From: an uncultured Microbacterium sp.
GTDB lineage: Bacteria; Actinomycetota; Actinomycetes; Actinomycetales; Microbacteriaceae
Direction: 5' to 3'
Length of the DNA stretch: 64,000 nt
Assembly (NCBI RefSeq): GCF_945952435.1
Contig: NZ_CAMFHZ010000005.1
Span: 62,001 to 126,000, forward strand
This document shows positions 51,218-59,394 of this stretch, piece after piece (the stretch's first letter is position 1; every line of letters begins with the position of its first letter). Under the pieces are notes generated by a model, which was given only the letters and a program-made list of their open reading frames with translations, ran no database searches and was not told the origin of the DNA. A program made the position numbers and the translations under genes.

Positions 51218-53398
51218 TCAGTTCTTGGCGAGGGCCGCACGATCCTCGACGGTGAGGCGGTGCGCGATCGCCTCGCGCAGACCCTCGTGGTCATGCAGCG
51301 ACGGATCCTCGCCGACGATCTGCTCCGCGATCTCGCGTGCGCGGCCGATGAGATCGGCGTCCTTGATGACGCGCAGGAGCTTCAGCGAGCTCTTCGCGCC
51401 GGACTGGCGAGCACCGAGCACATCGCCCTCGCCGCGCAGGTCGAGGTCGACCTCCGCGAGCGCGAACCCGTCGAGCGTCGAGGCGACCGCATCCACCCTG
51501 TCGCGCGCCGGCGTGCCCTGCTCGGCCTCGGTGACGAGCAGGCACAGGCCCGGCACGCCGCCGCGACCGATGCGCCCGCGGAGCTGGTGCAGCTGCGACA
51601 CGCCGAACCGATCGGCCTCGAGCACGATCATCGTCGAGGCATTGGGCACGTCCACGCCGACCTCGATCACCGTGGTCGCGACGAGCAGGTCGATCTCCCC
51701 ACGCGAGAACGACTGCATGACCGCGTCCTTCTCGTCCGCGGCCATGCGCCCGTGCAGGCCTGCGATGCGGAGGGAGCCGAGCGTGGGGTGGGTGGCGAGC
51801 GCCGCGAGCAGCTGGACGACGCCCCAGCGCGGCCCTTTGGTCTCGCCCTCGGCCTCGTCCTCGAACCTCTCCTGGTCGGCTTCCGCCGTATCCTTCTCGG
51901 TGTCGATCGCCGCGCACACCGCGAAGACCTGGCGTCCCTGCGCGATCTCCTCGGCCGCGCGCTCCCAGACGCGCGAGAACCAGCCGGGATGGTCGGCGAG
52001 CGGGGCGACGAACGTCTCGATCCCCGCCCGACCCTTCGGCGTGCTGCGGATGACCGAGGTGTCCAGATCGCCGAACACCGTCATCGCGACCGTCCGCGGG
52101 ATCGGGGTCGCGGTGAGCACGAGAGCGTGCGGACTCGTGCCCTTGGCGCGGAGCGCCTCGCGCTGCTCGACGCCGAAGCGGTGCTGCTCGTCGACCACGA
52201 CGAGTCCGAGATCGGCGAACGTGGTCTTCTCGCCGAGCAGGGCATGCGTGCCGACGACGATGAGCGCCTGACCCGCGGCGACGCGCAGGGCCGCCTTGCG
52301 ACGCTCGGGAGCGGACATCTGTCCGGTGAGCAGGGTCGGCATGACGAGCGGGGCGAGGTCGGGGCCGAGCATGCGCGTGATCGAGCGGAGATGCTGCGCG
52401 GCGAGCACCTCGGTGGGGGCGATGAGCGCTGCCTGTCCGCCGGATTCCGCGACCTGCAGCATCGCACGGAGGGCGACGAGGGTCTTTCCGGAGCCGACCT
52501 CGCCCTGCACGAGCCGATTCATGGGGGCGCCGGCGACGAGATCGGCCGCGATCGTCTCGCCGACGGAGATCTGGTCCGCGGTCAACGAGAACGGCAGCGC
52601 CGCGTCGAAGCGCTCGAGCAGCCCGCCGGGCTTCGCCGGGCGCGCGGTGGCGTCGAGCATGCGCAGCGCGTGCCGCTGCTGGACGAGGGCGGTCTGCAGC
52701 GTCAGCGCTTCGTGCATGCGCAGGGTGCGGATCGCCGGGGCGATCTCGTCCTTCGTCTTCGGCCGGTGCACCTGTTCGAGGGCGGCCCCGGCGGGCAGCA
52801 GACCCTCCTCGCGTCGCACGGTCTCGGGCAACGGCTCTGGCACCGCGCCGAGGTCGTCCAGGACGACGCCGATCATCTTCTCGATCTGCCAGGTGGTGAG
52901 CGCGGCCGTGGCGGGATAGATGGGCAGCGGGGTCGTGACCAGCGTGTCGGCCTGTGCCCGCGCCCGCACCTCGTCGTCGAACATCTCGTACTGCGGGTGC
53001 GCGAACTGCGTGACGCCGCGGTACTCGCCGACCTTGCCCGTGAACACGCCCCGGCGGCCGACGCGCAGCTCCTTCTCGCGCCATTCGAGCTGGCCGCGGT
53101 ACTTCGCGAAGAACGTGAGCACCATGTGCCCCACGCCGTCGCCGATGTCCACGGTCATCATCGCCCCGCGCCGGTTCTTCATGTCCCGCACGTCGACCTT
53201 CATCACCTCGGCCACGATCGTCACCGTCTCGCCGTGCGGGAGTTCGATGATCGGCGTCAGCTCACCGCGATTCGCGTACCGGCGCGGGTAGTGCGAGAGC
53301 AGATCCGTGACCGTCGTCATCCCGAAGGCTTTGTGCAGCGTCTTCGCATTCCCCTCGCCCACGGCGACGCTCAGCGGGGTGTCGAGGCGCAACGGCAT
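51218..53398 (-). CDS. recG: ATP-dependent DNA helicase RecG
   Basis: Fork-reversing helicase, 726 residues. An OB-fold wedge domain lies near 60-150, Walker A GEVGSGKTLVAL near 295, the DEQH box (VVDEQHRFG) near 400, and the C-terminal helicase motif QLRGRIGRGGVPGLCLL near 620. TAGACT lies 7 nt before the ATG with no ribosome site, so the transcript is probably leaderless. Confidence 0.96.
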   Translation of the reverse strand: MPLRLDTPLSVAVGEGNAKTLHKAFGMTTVTDLLSHYPRRYANRGELTPIIELPHGETVTIVAEVMKVDVRDMKNRRGAMMTVDIGDGVGHMVLTFFAKYRGQLEWREKELRVGRRGVFTGKVGEYRGVTQFAHPQYEMFDDEVRARAQADTLVTTPLPIYPATAALTTWQIEKMIGVVLDDLGAVPEPLPETVRREEGLLPAGAALEQVHRPKTKDEIAPAIRTLRMHEALTLQTALVQQRHALRMLDATARPAKPGGLLERFDAALPFSLTADQISVGETIAADLVAGAPMNRLVQGEVGSGKTLVALRAMLQVAESGGQAALIAPTEVLAAQHLRSITRMLGPDLAPLVMPTLLTGQMSAPERRKAALRVAAGQALIVVGTHALLGEKTTFADLGLVVVDEQHRFGVEQREALRAKGTSPHALVLTATPIPRTVAMTVFGDLDTSVIRSTPKGRAGIETFVAPLADHPGWFSRVWERAAEEIAQGRQVFAVCAAIDTEKDTAEADQERFEDEAEGETKGPRWGVVQLLAALATHPTLGSLRIAGLHGRMAADEKDAVMQSFSRGEIDLLVATTVIEVGVDVPNASTMIVLEADRFGVSQLHQLRGRIGRGGVPGLCLLVTEAEQGTPARDRVDAVASTLDGFALAEVDLDLRGEGDVLGARQSGAKSSLKLLRVIKDADLIGRAREIAEQIVGEDPSLHDHEGLREAIAHRLTVEDRAALAKN

Positions 53399-53405
53399 GG
53401 TTCCG

Positions 53406-53411
53406 AGTCTA
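53406..53411 (-). promoter_or_regulatory. -10 element of recG (leaderless)
   Basis: TAGACT on the minus strand, 7 nt before the ATG at 53398. Confidence 0.55.
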
Positions 53412-53474
53412 GGACGGACCACCGACGCGCTCCGTGGGCGGCGGACGGGACGCCGGCTCCGCACCGAGGTCGGC

Positions 53475-54278
53475 TCAGCCCCGGAGGAAGGCCGATCCCG
53501 CTTCCCGGAACGCCTTCGAGCCCGGCGCGTTGAAGTGGTGCCGGCCAGGGATCTCGAAGAACGAGCCCTGCGGCGCGGCGTCGACGAGGCGGAGGGAACC
53601 GGGGAGCACCGCGTCCTCGGATCCGGTGGCGAAGAGGATCGGCTGCGACGGCGCCTGCCGCGGATCCGGGTCGATCGAGTCGGAGGCGCGCATCCCTTCC
53701 GCGAGTCCCAAAAGGGCTCTGAGGTCGTTGCCCGGGACGCGCTGCGTGAGGGCGACGTAGTCCTGGGTGATCGGATCCGTCACCGCAATGCCGCGCTCGA
53801 TGAGCCCGCGCACCTGATCCAGATCGATCCGTGCGAGAGGAACGCCGTCGGGCACCCCGCCCAGCACCGCACGCGGGATGCGATCGCCGAGATCGCGGAG
53901 CACCTGCCAGCCGACGCGCGCACCGAGCGAGTAGCCGAGGTAGCGCGCCTCGTCGACGAGATATGTGTCGAGGACCTGCTCGACGTCAGAGGCCAGGGTG
54001 CGCACGTCGTAGCCGGCGGCGTCGTGCGGCTTCTCGCTCCCGCCGTGACCGCGCTGATCGATTCCGAGGATGCGGAAGCCGTCGCGCTCCAGCATCCGCA
54101 CCCACCCGGTGAGCACCCAGTTGTCGCGCGTGCTGGACGCGAAGCCGTGGACCGCGACGACGACCGGCGCATCCGGGTCCCCCCAGGTGTAGGTGGCGAG
54201 GCCGACGCCGTCGCCGACCTCGATGATCTGCGGATGCGGCATGCGGGTCAGGTCGGCGAGGCTGTCGGCGGTCACCAC
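53475..54278 (-). CDS. Alpha/beta hydrolase
   Basis: A 267-residue serine hydrolase. The oxyanion segment AVHGFASSTRDNW follows the first strand, the nucleophile elbow is GYSLGA (Ser117), and the catalytic His is in GRHHFNAPGS near the C terminus. IDQRGHGGSEKP is the typical loop. The substrate is not predictable. GTG at 54278 is used; ATG at 54242 is a shorter alternative. It diverges from rsmD. Confidence 0.85.
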   Translation of the reverse strand: MVTADSLADLTRMPHPQIIEVGDGVGLATYTWGDPDAPVVVAVHGFASSTRDNWVLTGWVRMLERDGFRILGIDQRGHGGSEKPHDAAGYDVRTLASDVEQVLDTYLVDEARYLGYSLGARVGWQVLRDLGDRIPRAVLGGVPDGVPLARIDLDQVRGLIERGIAVTDPITQDYVALTQRVPGNDLRALLGLAEGMRASDSIDPDPRQAPSQPILFATGSEDAVLPGSLRLVDAAPQGSFFEIPGRHHFNAPGSKAFREAGSAFLRG

Positions 54279-54341
54279 ACCATCTTGCCCTTCGCGGGGT
54301 CGGCGCGGCGCTGTCCCCGCGGGTCTCGCCTCCCCGGCGCA

Positions 54342-54347
54342 TAGGGT
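54342..54347 (+). promoter_or_regulatory. -10 element of rsmD (leaderless)
   Basis: TAGGGT, 6 nt before the GTG start at 54354. Confidence 0.55.
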
Positions 54348-54353
54348 GAACGG

Positions 54354-54941
54354 GTGACGAGAATCATCGCGGGGGCGGCCGGCGGCACCCGCCTGGAGGT
54401 CCCCGGTCAGGGCACGCGTCCTACCAGCGACCGTGTGCGGGAGTCGCTGTTCGGGGCGCTCACGTCGATGGGGGCGATCGAGGGCGCACGGGTCCTCGAC
54501 CTCTACGCCGGATCAGGGGCGCTCGCGCTGGAGGCGCTGAGTCGCGGCGCGCGGGGAGCGGTTCTCGTCGAGCGGGGGCGCCCCGCCGCCTCGATCGTGC
54601 GTCGCAACATCGCCGCGGTGCGCAAGGCTCTCGGCGGCGCGCTGGACGCGACCGTGCAGGAAGGCTCCGTCCGTTCGTTCCTGGATCGGGCGACGGGTCC
54701 CTTCGACCTCGTCTTCACGGATCCCCCCTACGACCTGTCCGATGCGGAGATGACCGCGGACCTCGTCACCCTCGCACCCCTGTTGTCTGCGGACGCGGTC
54801 GTCGTCGTCGAACGTGCGAAACGCTCCACCCCGCCCGATCTGCCCGCCGCGGGTCTCGCCCTCATCCGGGAGAAGGTCTACGGCGACACGGCCCTGTGGT
54901 GGGCGGAGCCGGCTCAGGCGTCGGCGCCGGCGTCCCGGTAG
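54354..54941 (+). CDS. rsmD: 16S rRNA (guanine(966)-N(2))-methyltransferase
   Basis: SAM-dependent rRNA methyltransferase, 195 residues: an N-terminal RIIAGAAGGTRLEVP, the RPTSDRVRESLFGAL segment, SAM-binding DLYAGSGAL (49-57) and the catalytic DPPY (123-126). The 3' end overlaps the convergent thiL by 28 bp. GTG start, predicted leaderless. Confidence 0.95.
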   Translation: MTRIIAGAAGGTRLEVPGQGTRPTSDRVRESLFGALTSMGAIEGARVLDLYAGSGALALEALSRGARGAVLVERGRPAASIVRRNIAAVRKALGGALDATVQEGSVRSFLDRATGPFDLVFTDPPYDLSDAEMTADLVTLAPLLSADAVVVVERAKRSTPPDLPAAGLALIREKVYGDTALWWAEPAQASAPASR

Positions 54942-55954
54942 GGATCCCAGCCGCGGGGGCCCACGGGATCGCCGTCGCAGAGGACGGGAGCGCCCTCGAC
55001 GGCCTGCACGACCGTTCCGATGCGCCGGAATCCGGGCGGCAGAACCCCCGCCGGGAACGTCGCGAGCAGCGCGTGGTCCTCACCACCGGCCAGTGCGCGC
55101 CCGGGATCCGCACCGAGGGTCTCCGCGTCGAGCGCGAGCGTGACGCCGGAGGCCCCCGCCAGGCGCCCGGCGTCCAGGGCGAGACCGTCCGACACGTCCA
55201 TCATGGCCGTCGCCCCGGCGACCGCGGCGACGACCCCGAGGCCCACAGGCGGGGCAGGACGCAGCTGCGCCTCGATCGCCTCGGACTCCCCTTCGGCCAG
55301 CACGGAAGGATCCACCGGGACGGCGGCGGTTCCCGGATGAAAGCGTCGGAAGAGCACCGACAGGCCGAGACCGGCGAGCCCCGTCTCCCCCGCGATCGCG
55401 ACGTCGTCGCCGATCCGGGCGCCCGCGCGCGTCACCGCCCGGCGCCCTTCGAGGTCTCCCAGGGCGGTCACGGCGACGGTCAGCGTGGCGGAGACGGTGA
55501 GGTCCCCTCCGACCACCGCGCATCCCGGCGCGAGAGCGGCGCACGCGTCGCGGAACCCGTCCGAGAGCGCGGACACGAAGGAGAGCCGCCGGTCTCGCGG
55601 CACCGCGAGCGCGACGAGCAGCGCGGTCGGCCTCGCGCCCATCGCCGCGACGTCGGCGAGGTTGACCGCCGCGGACTTCCAGCCCAGGTCGTATCCGCTC
55701 GACCAGGCCGACCGGAAATCGGGGCCCTCGACGAGCGTGTCGGTGGTCGCGACCACCGAGCCGGAGGGCGTCGCGATCACCGCGGCGTCGTCCCCGGGAC
55801 CGAGCAGGGAGAACGCACCGGCCGGAGTGCGCGCGAGGATCGTGCGCAGCACGCGACCCTCGCCGGCCTCGCCGATCGTGGGGTCGTCGTCGGACGACAG
55901 CGGAGGCAGCACGCCGTCCGCCCCGTCGGAACCGGGAGCTGGGAGGTCGACCAT
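54914..55954 (-). CDS. thiL: Thiamine-monophosphate kinase
   Basis: Phosphorylates thiamine monophosphate to thiamine pyrophosphate, 346 residues. PurM-like fold: GPGDDAAVI near 53, TTDTLVEGPDF near 70, the strand AVNLADVAAMGARP, GGDLTVS and the C-terminal MMDVSDGLALD and GGEDHALLAT. It diverges from the DUF3515 gene over 23 bp. TACCGT lies 7 nt upstream of the ATG, predicting a leaderless mRNA. Confidence 0.94.
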   Translation of the reverse strand: MVDLPAPGSDGADGVLPPLSSDDDPTIGEAGEGRVLRTILARTPAGAFSLLGPGDDAAVIATPSGSVVATTDTLVEGPDFRSAWSSGYDLGWKSAAVNLADVAAMGARPTALLVALAVPRDRRLSFVSALSDGFRDACAALAPGCAVVGGDLTVSATLTVAVTALGDLEGRRAVTRAGARIGDDVAIAGETGLAGLGLSVLFRRFHPGTAAVPVDPSVLAEGESEAIEAQLRPAPPVGLGVVAAVAGATAMMDVSDGLALDAGRLAGASGVTLALDAETLGADPGRALAGGEDHALLATFPAGVLPPGFRRIGTVVQAVEGAPVLCDGDPVGPRGWDPYRDAGADA

Positions 55955-55961
55955 GCCTCCC

Positions 55962-55967
55962 ACGGTA
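55962..55967 (-). promoter_or_regulatory. -10 element of thiL (leaderless), overlapping the divergent -10
   Basis: TACCGT on the minus strand, 7 nt before the thiL ATG. Two bases are shared with the TAGCCT box of the divergent gene, so the two promoters should exclude each other. Confidence 0.45.
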
Positions 55968-55971
55968 GCCT
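55966..55971 (+). promoter_or_regulatory. -10 element of the DUF3515 gene (leaderless)
   Basis: TAGCCT, 6 nt before the ATG at 55978. Confidence 0.5.
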
Positions 55972-55977
55972 GGAAGG

Positions 55978-56493
55978 ATGCGTCGCCGACTCGCTCCCGC
56001 TGCCCTGCTGGCCCTCGCCGCGGGACTGTTGGCGGGCTGCAGCTCGACGGTGCACCTGGACCCTGCGGAAGGCGCGAACGACCCGCGGTGCGCAGACGTC
56101 ACCGTGCGTCTGCAGAACGTGCCGTCGATCGACGGACACGAACGGCGCTGGACCGATGCCCAGGCGACCGCCGCCTGGGGCGATCCGGCCGTCGTGCTGC
56201 TGACCTGCGGGCTGCCCGAGGCCGAGCCGACGAGCACCCTGCAGTGCATCTCGCTCCAAGGGGTCGACTGGCTGGTCGACGAGTCGAAGCAGCCCTACCT
56301 GACCCTCACGACCTACGGCAGAAAGCCCGCGGTGCAGCTCTTCATCGACAACGATCCGAAGACCGGGGTGAGCGCGAACGACGTGATCGGGAACAAGAGC
56401 CTCGCCGCCGCGATCGCGACGATTCCCGCCACGCACTCGTGCACGGCGCGACCCGGTGCGGACGTCGAGCCGACGCCCGCACCGACAAACTGA
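55978..56493 (+). CDS. DUF3515 lipoprotein
   Basis: A 171-residue exported lipoprotein: an N-terminal Arg triplet, a hydrophobic core (LAPAALLALAAGLL) and the lipobox LAGC with the lipidated Cys at 21. The mature part has three further Cys. Its C-terminal 15 residues are Pro/Thr-rich. DUF3515 genes sit between ddl and thiL across actinobacteria; the function is unknown. It converges with ddl. Confidence 0.87.
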   Translation: MRRRLAPAALLALAAGLLAGCSSTVHLDPAEGANDPRCADVTVRLQNVPSIDGHERRWTDAQATAAWGDPAVVLLTCGLPEAEPTSTLQCISLQGVDWLVDESKQPYLTLTTYGRKPAVQLFIDNDPKTGVSANDVIGNKSLAAAIATIPATHSCTARPGADVEPTPAPTN

Positions 56494-56517
56494 GCCCGTC
56501 CGGGGATCCGACGGGCG

Positions 56518-57597
56518 TCATCGGCGCAGGCCCGCCTCGATCAGCTCGGTGATGAGGTCGCGGTAGCTGAGCCCCGAGGCGATCCAGCACTTGGGGAACA
56601 TCGAGATGGGCGTGAACCCCGGCATCGTGTTGAGCTCGTTGACCACGAGCCCGTCCGGGGTGAGGAACATGTCGACCCGGGCGAGTCCGCGGCCGTCCAC
56701 AGCCTCGAAGGAACGGATCCCGGTCTCCTGGATCGCGGCGATCTCCGCCTCCGTCAGCTCCGCGGGGCACACGACGTCCACGCCGTCGCCCCCCAGGTAC
56801 TTGCCCTCGAAGTCGTAGAACCCGCGATCGGTCAGCACGATCTCGCCCGGCACGGAGGCGCGTGGCGCGTCCTCGCCCTCGAGGATCGCGACCTCGATCT
56901 CGCGTCCGACGACGCCCGTCTCGACGAGCACCTTGTCGTCCTCCGCGAACGCGATCCGCATCGCCTCGTCCAGTCCGTCCAGGTCCTCGACCTTGGACAC
57001 CCCGACGCTGGACCCTGCGCGCGCCGGCTTGACGAAGAGCGGCAGGCCGAGGCGCGCCGCCGCGTCGCGCACCTGCGCCGGGGCGGAGGTCCAGTCCCGT
57101 GCGCGCACGGTGATCCACGGCGCGACGGCGATCCCTGCGGCCTGGAGGGCGACCTTCATGAAGTGCTTGTCCATGCACAGTGCCGAGTCCAGCACTCCCC
57201 CGCCGGCGTACGGCACCTCGAGCGTGTCGAAGTAGCCCTGCAGCGTGCCGTCCTCGCCGTGCGGGCCGTGCAGCAGCGGGAGGACCACGTCGATCGCGCC
57301 GAGGTCGTCGACCGAGCCGTCGGCGCGGGTGACGCGCAGCGTGCGGACCCCGCCGGGCTCGGGCCACTGGATCCGCGTGCCGTTGTCGATCACCTGCGGA
57401 AGGTGCTCCGCGTCGAGCGGGAACTTGTCCGGATCGTCGTCCTCGAGGACGAAGGCGCCTTCACGGGTGATCCCGACCGGGACCACGTCGTAGCGCTCGC
57501 GATCAAGGGCGCGCAGCACCCCTCCCGCCGTGGCGGAGCTGATCGAATGCTCGCTGGAGCGCCCTCCGAAGAGCACCACCACCGTCTGCTTGTCCAT
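56518..57597 (-). CDS. ddl: D-alanine--D-alanine ligase
   Basis: ATP-grasp enzyme making the D-Ala-D-Ala end of peptidoglycan precursors, 359 residues. VVVLFGGRSSEHSIS at the N terminus, LHGPHGEDGTLQGYFDTLEVPYAG near 110, the lid region FVKPARAGSSVGVSK near 188, and the metal/product site LVVNELNTMPGFTPISMFPK near 320. The first 95 bp overlap the end of gpsA. Confidence 0.96.
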   Translation of the reverse strand: MDKQTVVVLFGGRSSEHSISSATAGGVLRALDRERYDVVPVGITREGAFVLEDDDPDKFPLDAEHLPQVIDNGTRIQWPEPGGVRTLRVTRADGSVDDLGAIDVVLPLLHGPHGEDGTLQGYFDTLEVPYAGGGVLDSALCMDKHFMKVALQAAGIAVAPWITVRARDWTSAPAQVRDAAARLGLPLFVKPARAGSSVGVSKVEDLDGLDEAMRIAFAEDDKVLVETGVVGREIEVAILEGEDAPRASVPGEIVLTDRGFYDFEGKYLGGDGVDVVCPAELTEAEIAAIQETGIRSFEAVDGRGLARVDMFLTPDGLVVNELNTMPGFTPISMFPKCWIASGLSYRDLITELIEAGLRR

Positions 57598-58651
57598 TGC
57601 CCGTCCCTTCCCCCTGCGGGGTGTCGTCGTCGGTGGTCAGATGGGGGGCGATGTCGCGCGGATCCATGGCGCCGTCCAGCACCATCTTCACCTGCTCGAC
57701 GATCGGCATCTCCACGCCGGCGGCGCGGGCCAGCTGCAGCACGGGCGCGACGGACGCGAGTCCCTCGGCCGTCTGCTGCATCTGCTTGACCACGTCCTGG
57801 AAGCTGTATCCCTGGCCGAGCAGGCGCCCGGCGGTGTTGTTGCGGCTCAGCGGCGACTGGCACGTCGCGATGAGGTCGCCGAGGCCGGCGAGACCCTGCA
57901 GGGTCCCCGGCTGCGCGCCGTTCGCCACCGCGAAGTCGGTCATCTCCACCAGGCCGCGCGTGATGATCGAGGCCTTGGTGTTCTCGCCGTAGCCGACGCC
58001 GTCGACGATGCCGATGGCGACTGCGATGAGGTTCTTCAGCACGCCGCCGAACTCCGTGCCGATGACGTCGGTGTTCACGAAGCTGCGGAAGTAGCCGTTG
58101 CGCGCGGTGCGGGCGACGACGTCGGCCGTCTCCTCGCTGTTCGAGGCGATCACCGCCGCCGTCGGCTGCTCCTTGGCGATCTCGAGCGCGAGGTTCGGCC
58201 CGCTCGCCACGGCGATCCGATCCGGATCGCAGCGCAGCTCCTGTTCGATGACCTGGCTCATCCGCAGGCCGGAGCGCTTCTCCACGCCCTTCATCAGGCT
58301 GACCACGGGGATGTCCGAGTGCTGGAGGAGCGGGCGCAGCGCCTTGAGGTTCTCCCGCAGCGTCTGGCTCGGCACCGAGAGGTAGACCTGCTCCGCCCCG
58401 CGCACGGCGTCCGCGAGCAGGTGCGTGGCGGTCATGGTGCGGGGCAGGTTGATGCCGGCCAGGTACTGCGAGTTGCGCTTCGCCTCGGCGATCTCGTGCG
58501 CCAGCTCCTGCCGGCGCGCCCACATCGTGACCTGGGCGCCGCCGTCGGCGAGGATCTTGCCGAACGTCGTGCCCCAGCTTCCCGCGCCGATCACGGTCAC
58601 CCGCGGCCCGAGCGGGATCGCCGCGGTGCGCGGTGCGTTCCTAGGAGTCAA
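57503..58651 (-). CDS. gpsA: NAD(P)-dependent glycerol-3-phosphate dehydrogenase
   Basis: Makes glycerol 3-phosphate for phospholipid synthesis, 382 residues. Dinucleotide-binding VTVIGAGSWGTTFGKILA (18-35), catalytic region LKNLIAVAIGIVDG and GLGDLIATC. The start is TTG at 58651 with GGAG about 10 nt upstream; it overlaps the plsC stop by 11 bp. The normal domain ends about 35 residues before the stop; the extra Gly/Arg-rich tail is encoded within the start of ddl. Confidence 0.94.
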   Translation of the reverse strand: MTPRNAPRTAAIPLGPRVTVIGAGSWGTTFGKILADGGAQVTMWARRQELAHEIAEAKRNSQYLAGINLPRTMTATHLLADAVRGAEQVYLSVPSQTLRENLKALRPLLQHSDIPVVSLMKGVEKRSGLRMSQVIEQELRCDPDRIAVASGPNLALEIAKEQPTAAVIASNSEETADVVARTARNGYFRSFVNTDVIGTEFGGVLKNLIAVAIGIVDGVGYGENTKASIITRGLVEMTDFAVANGAQPGTLQGLAGLGDLIATCQSPLSRNNTAGRLLGQGYSFQDVVKQMQQTAEGLASVAPVLQLARAAGVEMPIVEQVKMVLDGAMDPRDIAPHLTTDDDTPQGEGTGNGQADGGGALRRALQRAFDQLRHGGRGAARP

Positions 58652-59393
58652 GGCGCCCCGTCTCCTTCTGCCCGTGTTCGGAGGGGTTCCATCGCGTCGC
58701 TGGAGCCGTCTCTCCGCGAAGGTCTTCCAGCAGCGCCGTGATGGCGGCCATGAGGCGCTCGTTGGCCTCGGCGATCGCCGCGCTCTCCGACGCTCGATCG
58801 TACAGATCGGAGAGATCCACAGGGTCTCCGATGAGCACGTCGACCCGCTTGCGCGGCGGCCAGAGGCTGAGGCCCTTCTGATAGCGGCCCATGATGGCCT
58901 GGGTTCCCCAGTGGGCCATCGGGATGAGCGGGATCCGACCCGTGAGCGCCAGACGCACCGCGCCGGACTTGCCGCGCATCGGCCACAGTCCGGGATCGCG
59001 CGTGAGCGTGCCCTCGGGATACACGATCACCCCTCGGCCGTGCTCGACGAGTTCTTCCGACTGATGCAGAGTCTGCTTGGCGGCCGCCGACGACGCGGTC
59101 CGCGCGACGGGGATCATGCCGGTCCTGCGCAGCGCGGCACCGAGCACCGGGACGCGGAACAGGCTCTCCTTCGCCATGAAGCGCGGCGCCCGCCCCAGCC
59201 GCCAGACGGCGACCGCGACGATGAGCGGATCGAACTCCGAGTAGTGGTTCGGGGCGAGCACGAACGCGCCCTCGCGCGGAAGCCGCTCCGCCCCGCGGAT
59301 CCTGATCCTCGCCGTGTATCCGACGAAGGGCACGACGACCGCGCCGAGCAGCCAGAAGAGGCTGGGACGGGTCTTCTCGGCAGTCGCGCGCAT
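58641..59393 (-). CDS. plsC: 1-acyl-sn-glycerol-3-phosphate acyltransferase
   Basis: Phospholipid-synthesis acyltransferase, 250 residues. The catalytic NHYSEFD (NHxxxxD) lies near 49, the substrate motif VYPEGTLTR near 126, and PMAHWG after the strand IPLI. An N-terminal hydrophobic segment (LFWLLGAVVVPFVGY) should attach it to the membrane. It sits between murA and gpsA, whose product supplies the glycerol 3-phosphate backbone. Confidence 0.93.
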   Translation of the reverse strand: MRATAEKTRPSLFWLLGAVVVPFVGYTARIRIRGAERLPREGAFVLAPNHYSEFDPLIVAVAVWRLGRAPRFMAKESLFRVPVLGAALRRTGMIPVARTASSAAAKQTLHQSEELVEHGRGVIVYPEGTLTRDPGLWPMRGKSGAVRLALTGRIPLIPMAHWGTQAIMGRYQKGLSLWPPRKRVDVLIGDPVDLSDLYDRASESAAIAEANERLMAAITALLEDLRGETAPATRWNPSEHGQKETGRLDS

Positions 59394-59394
59394 G

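Noticed and set aside
54914..54941. 28-bp convergent overlap of rsmD and thiL as an assembly error
   Set aside because: Both reading frames are intact with normal C termini; short convergent overlaps are common in compact actinobacterial genomes.
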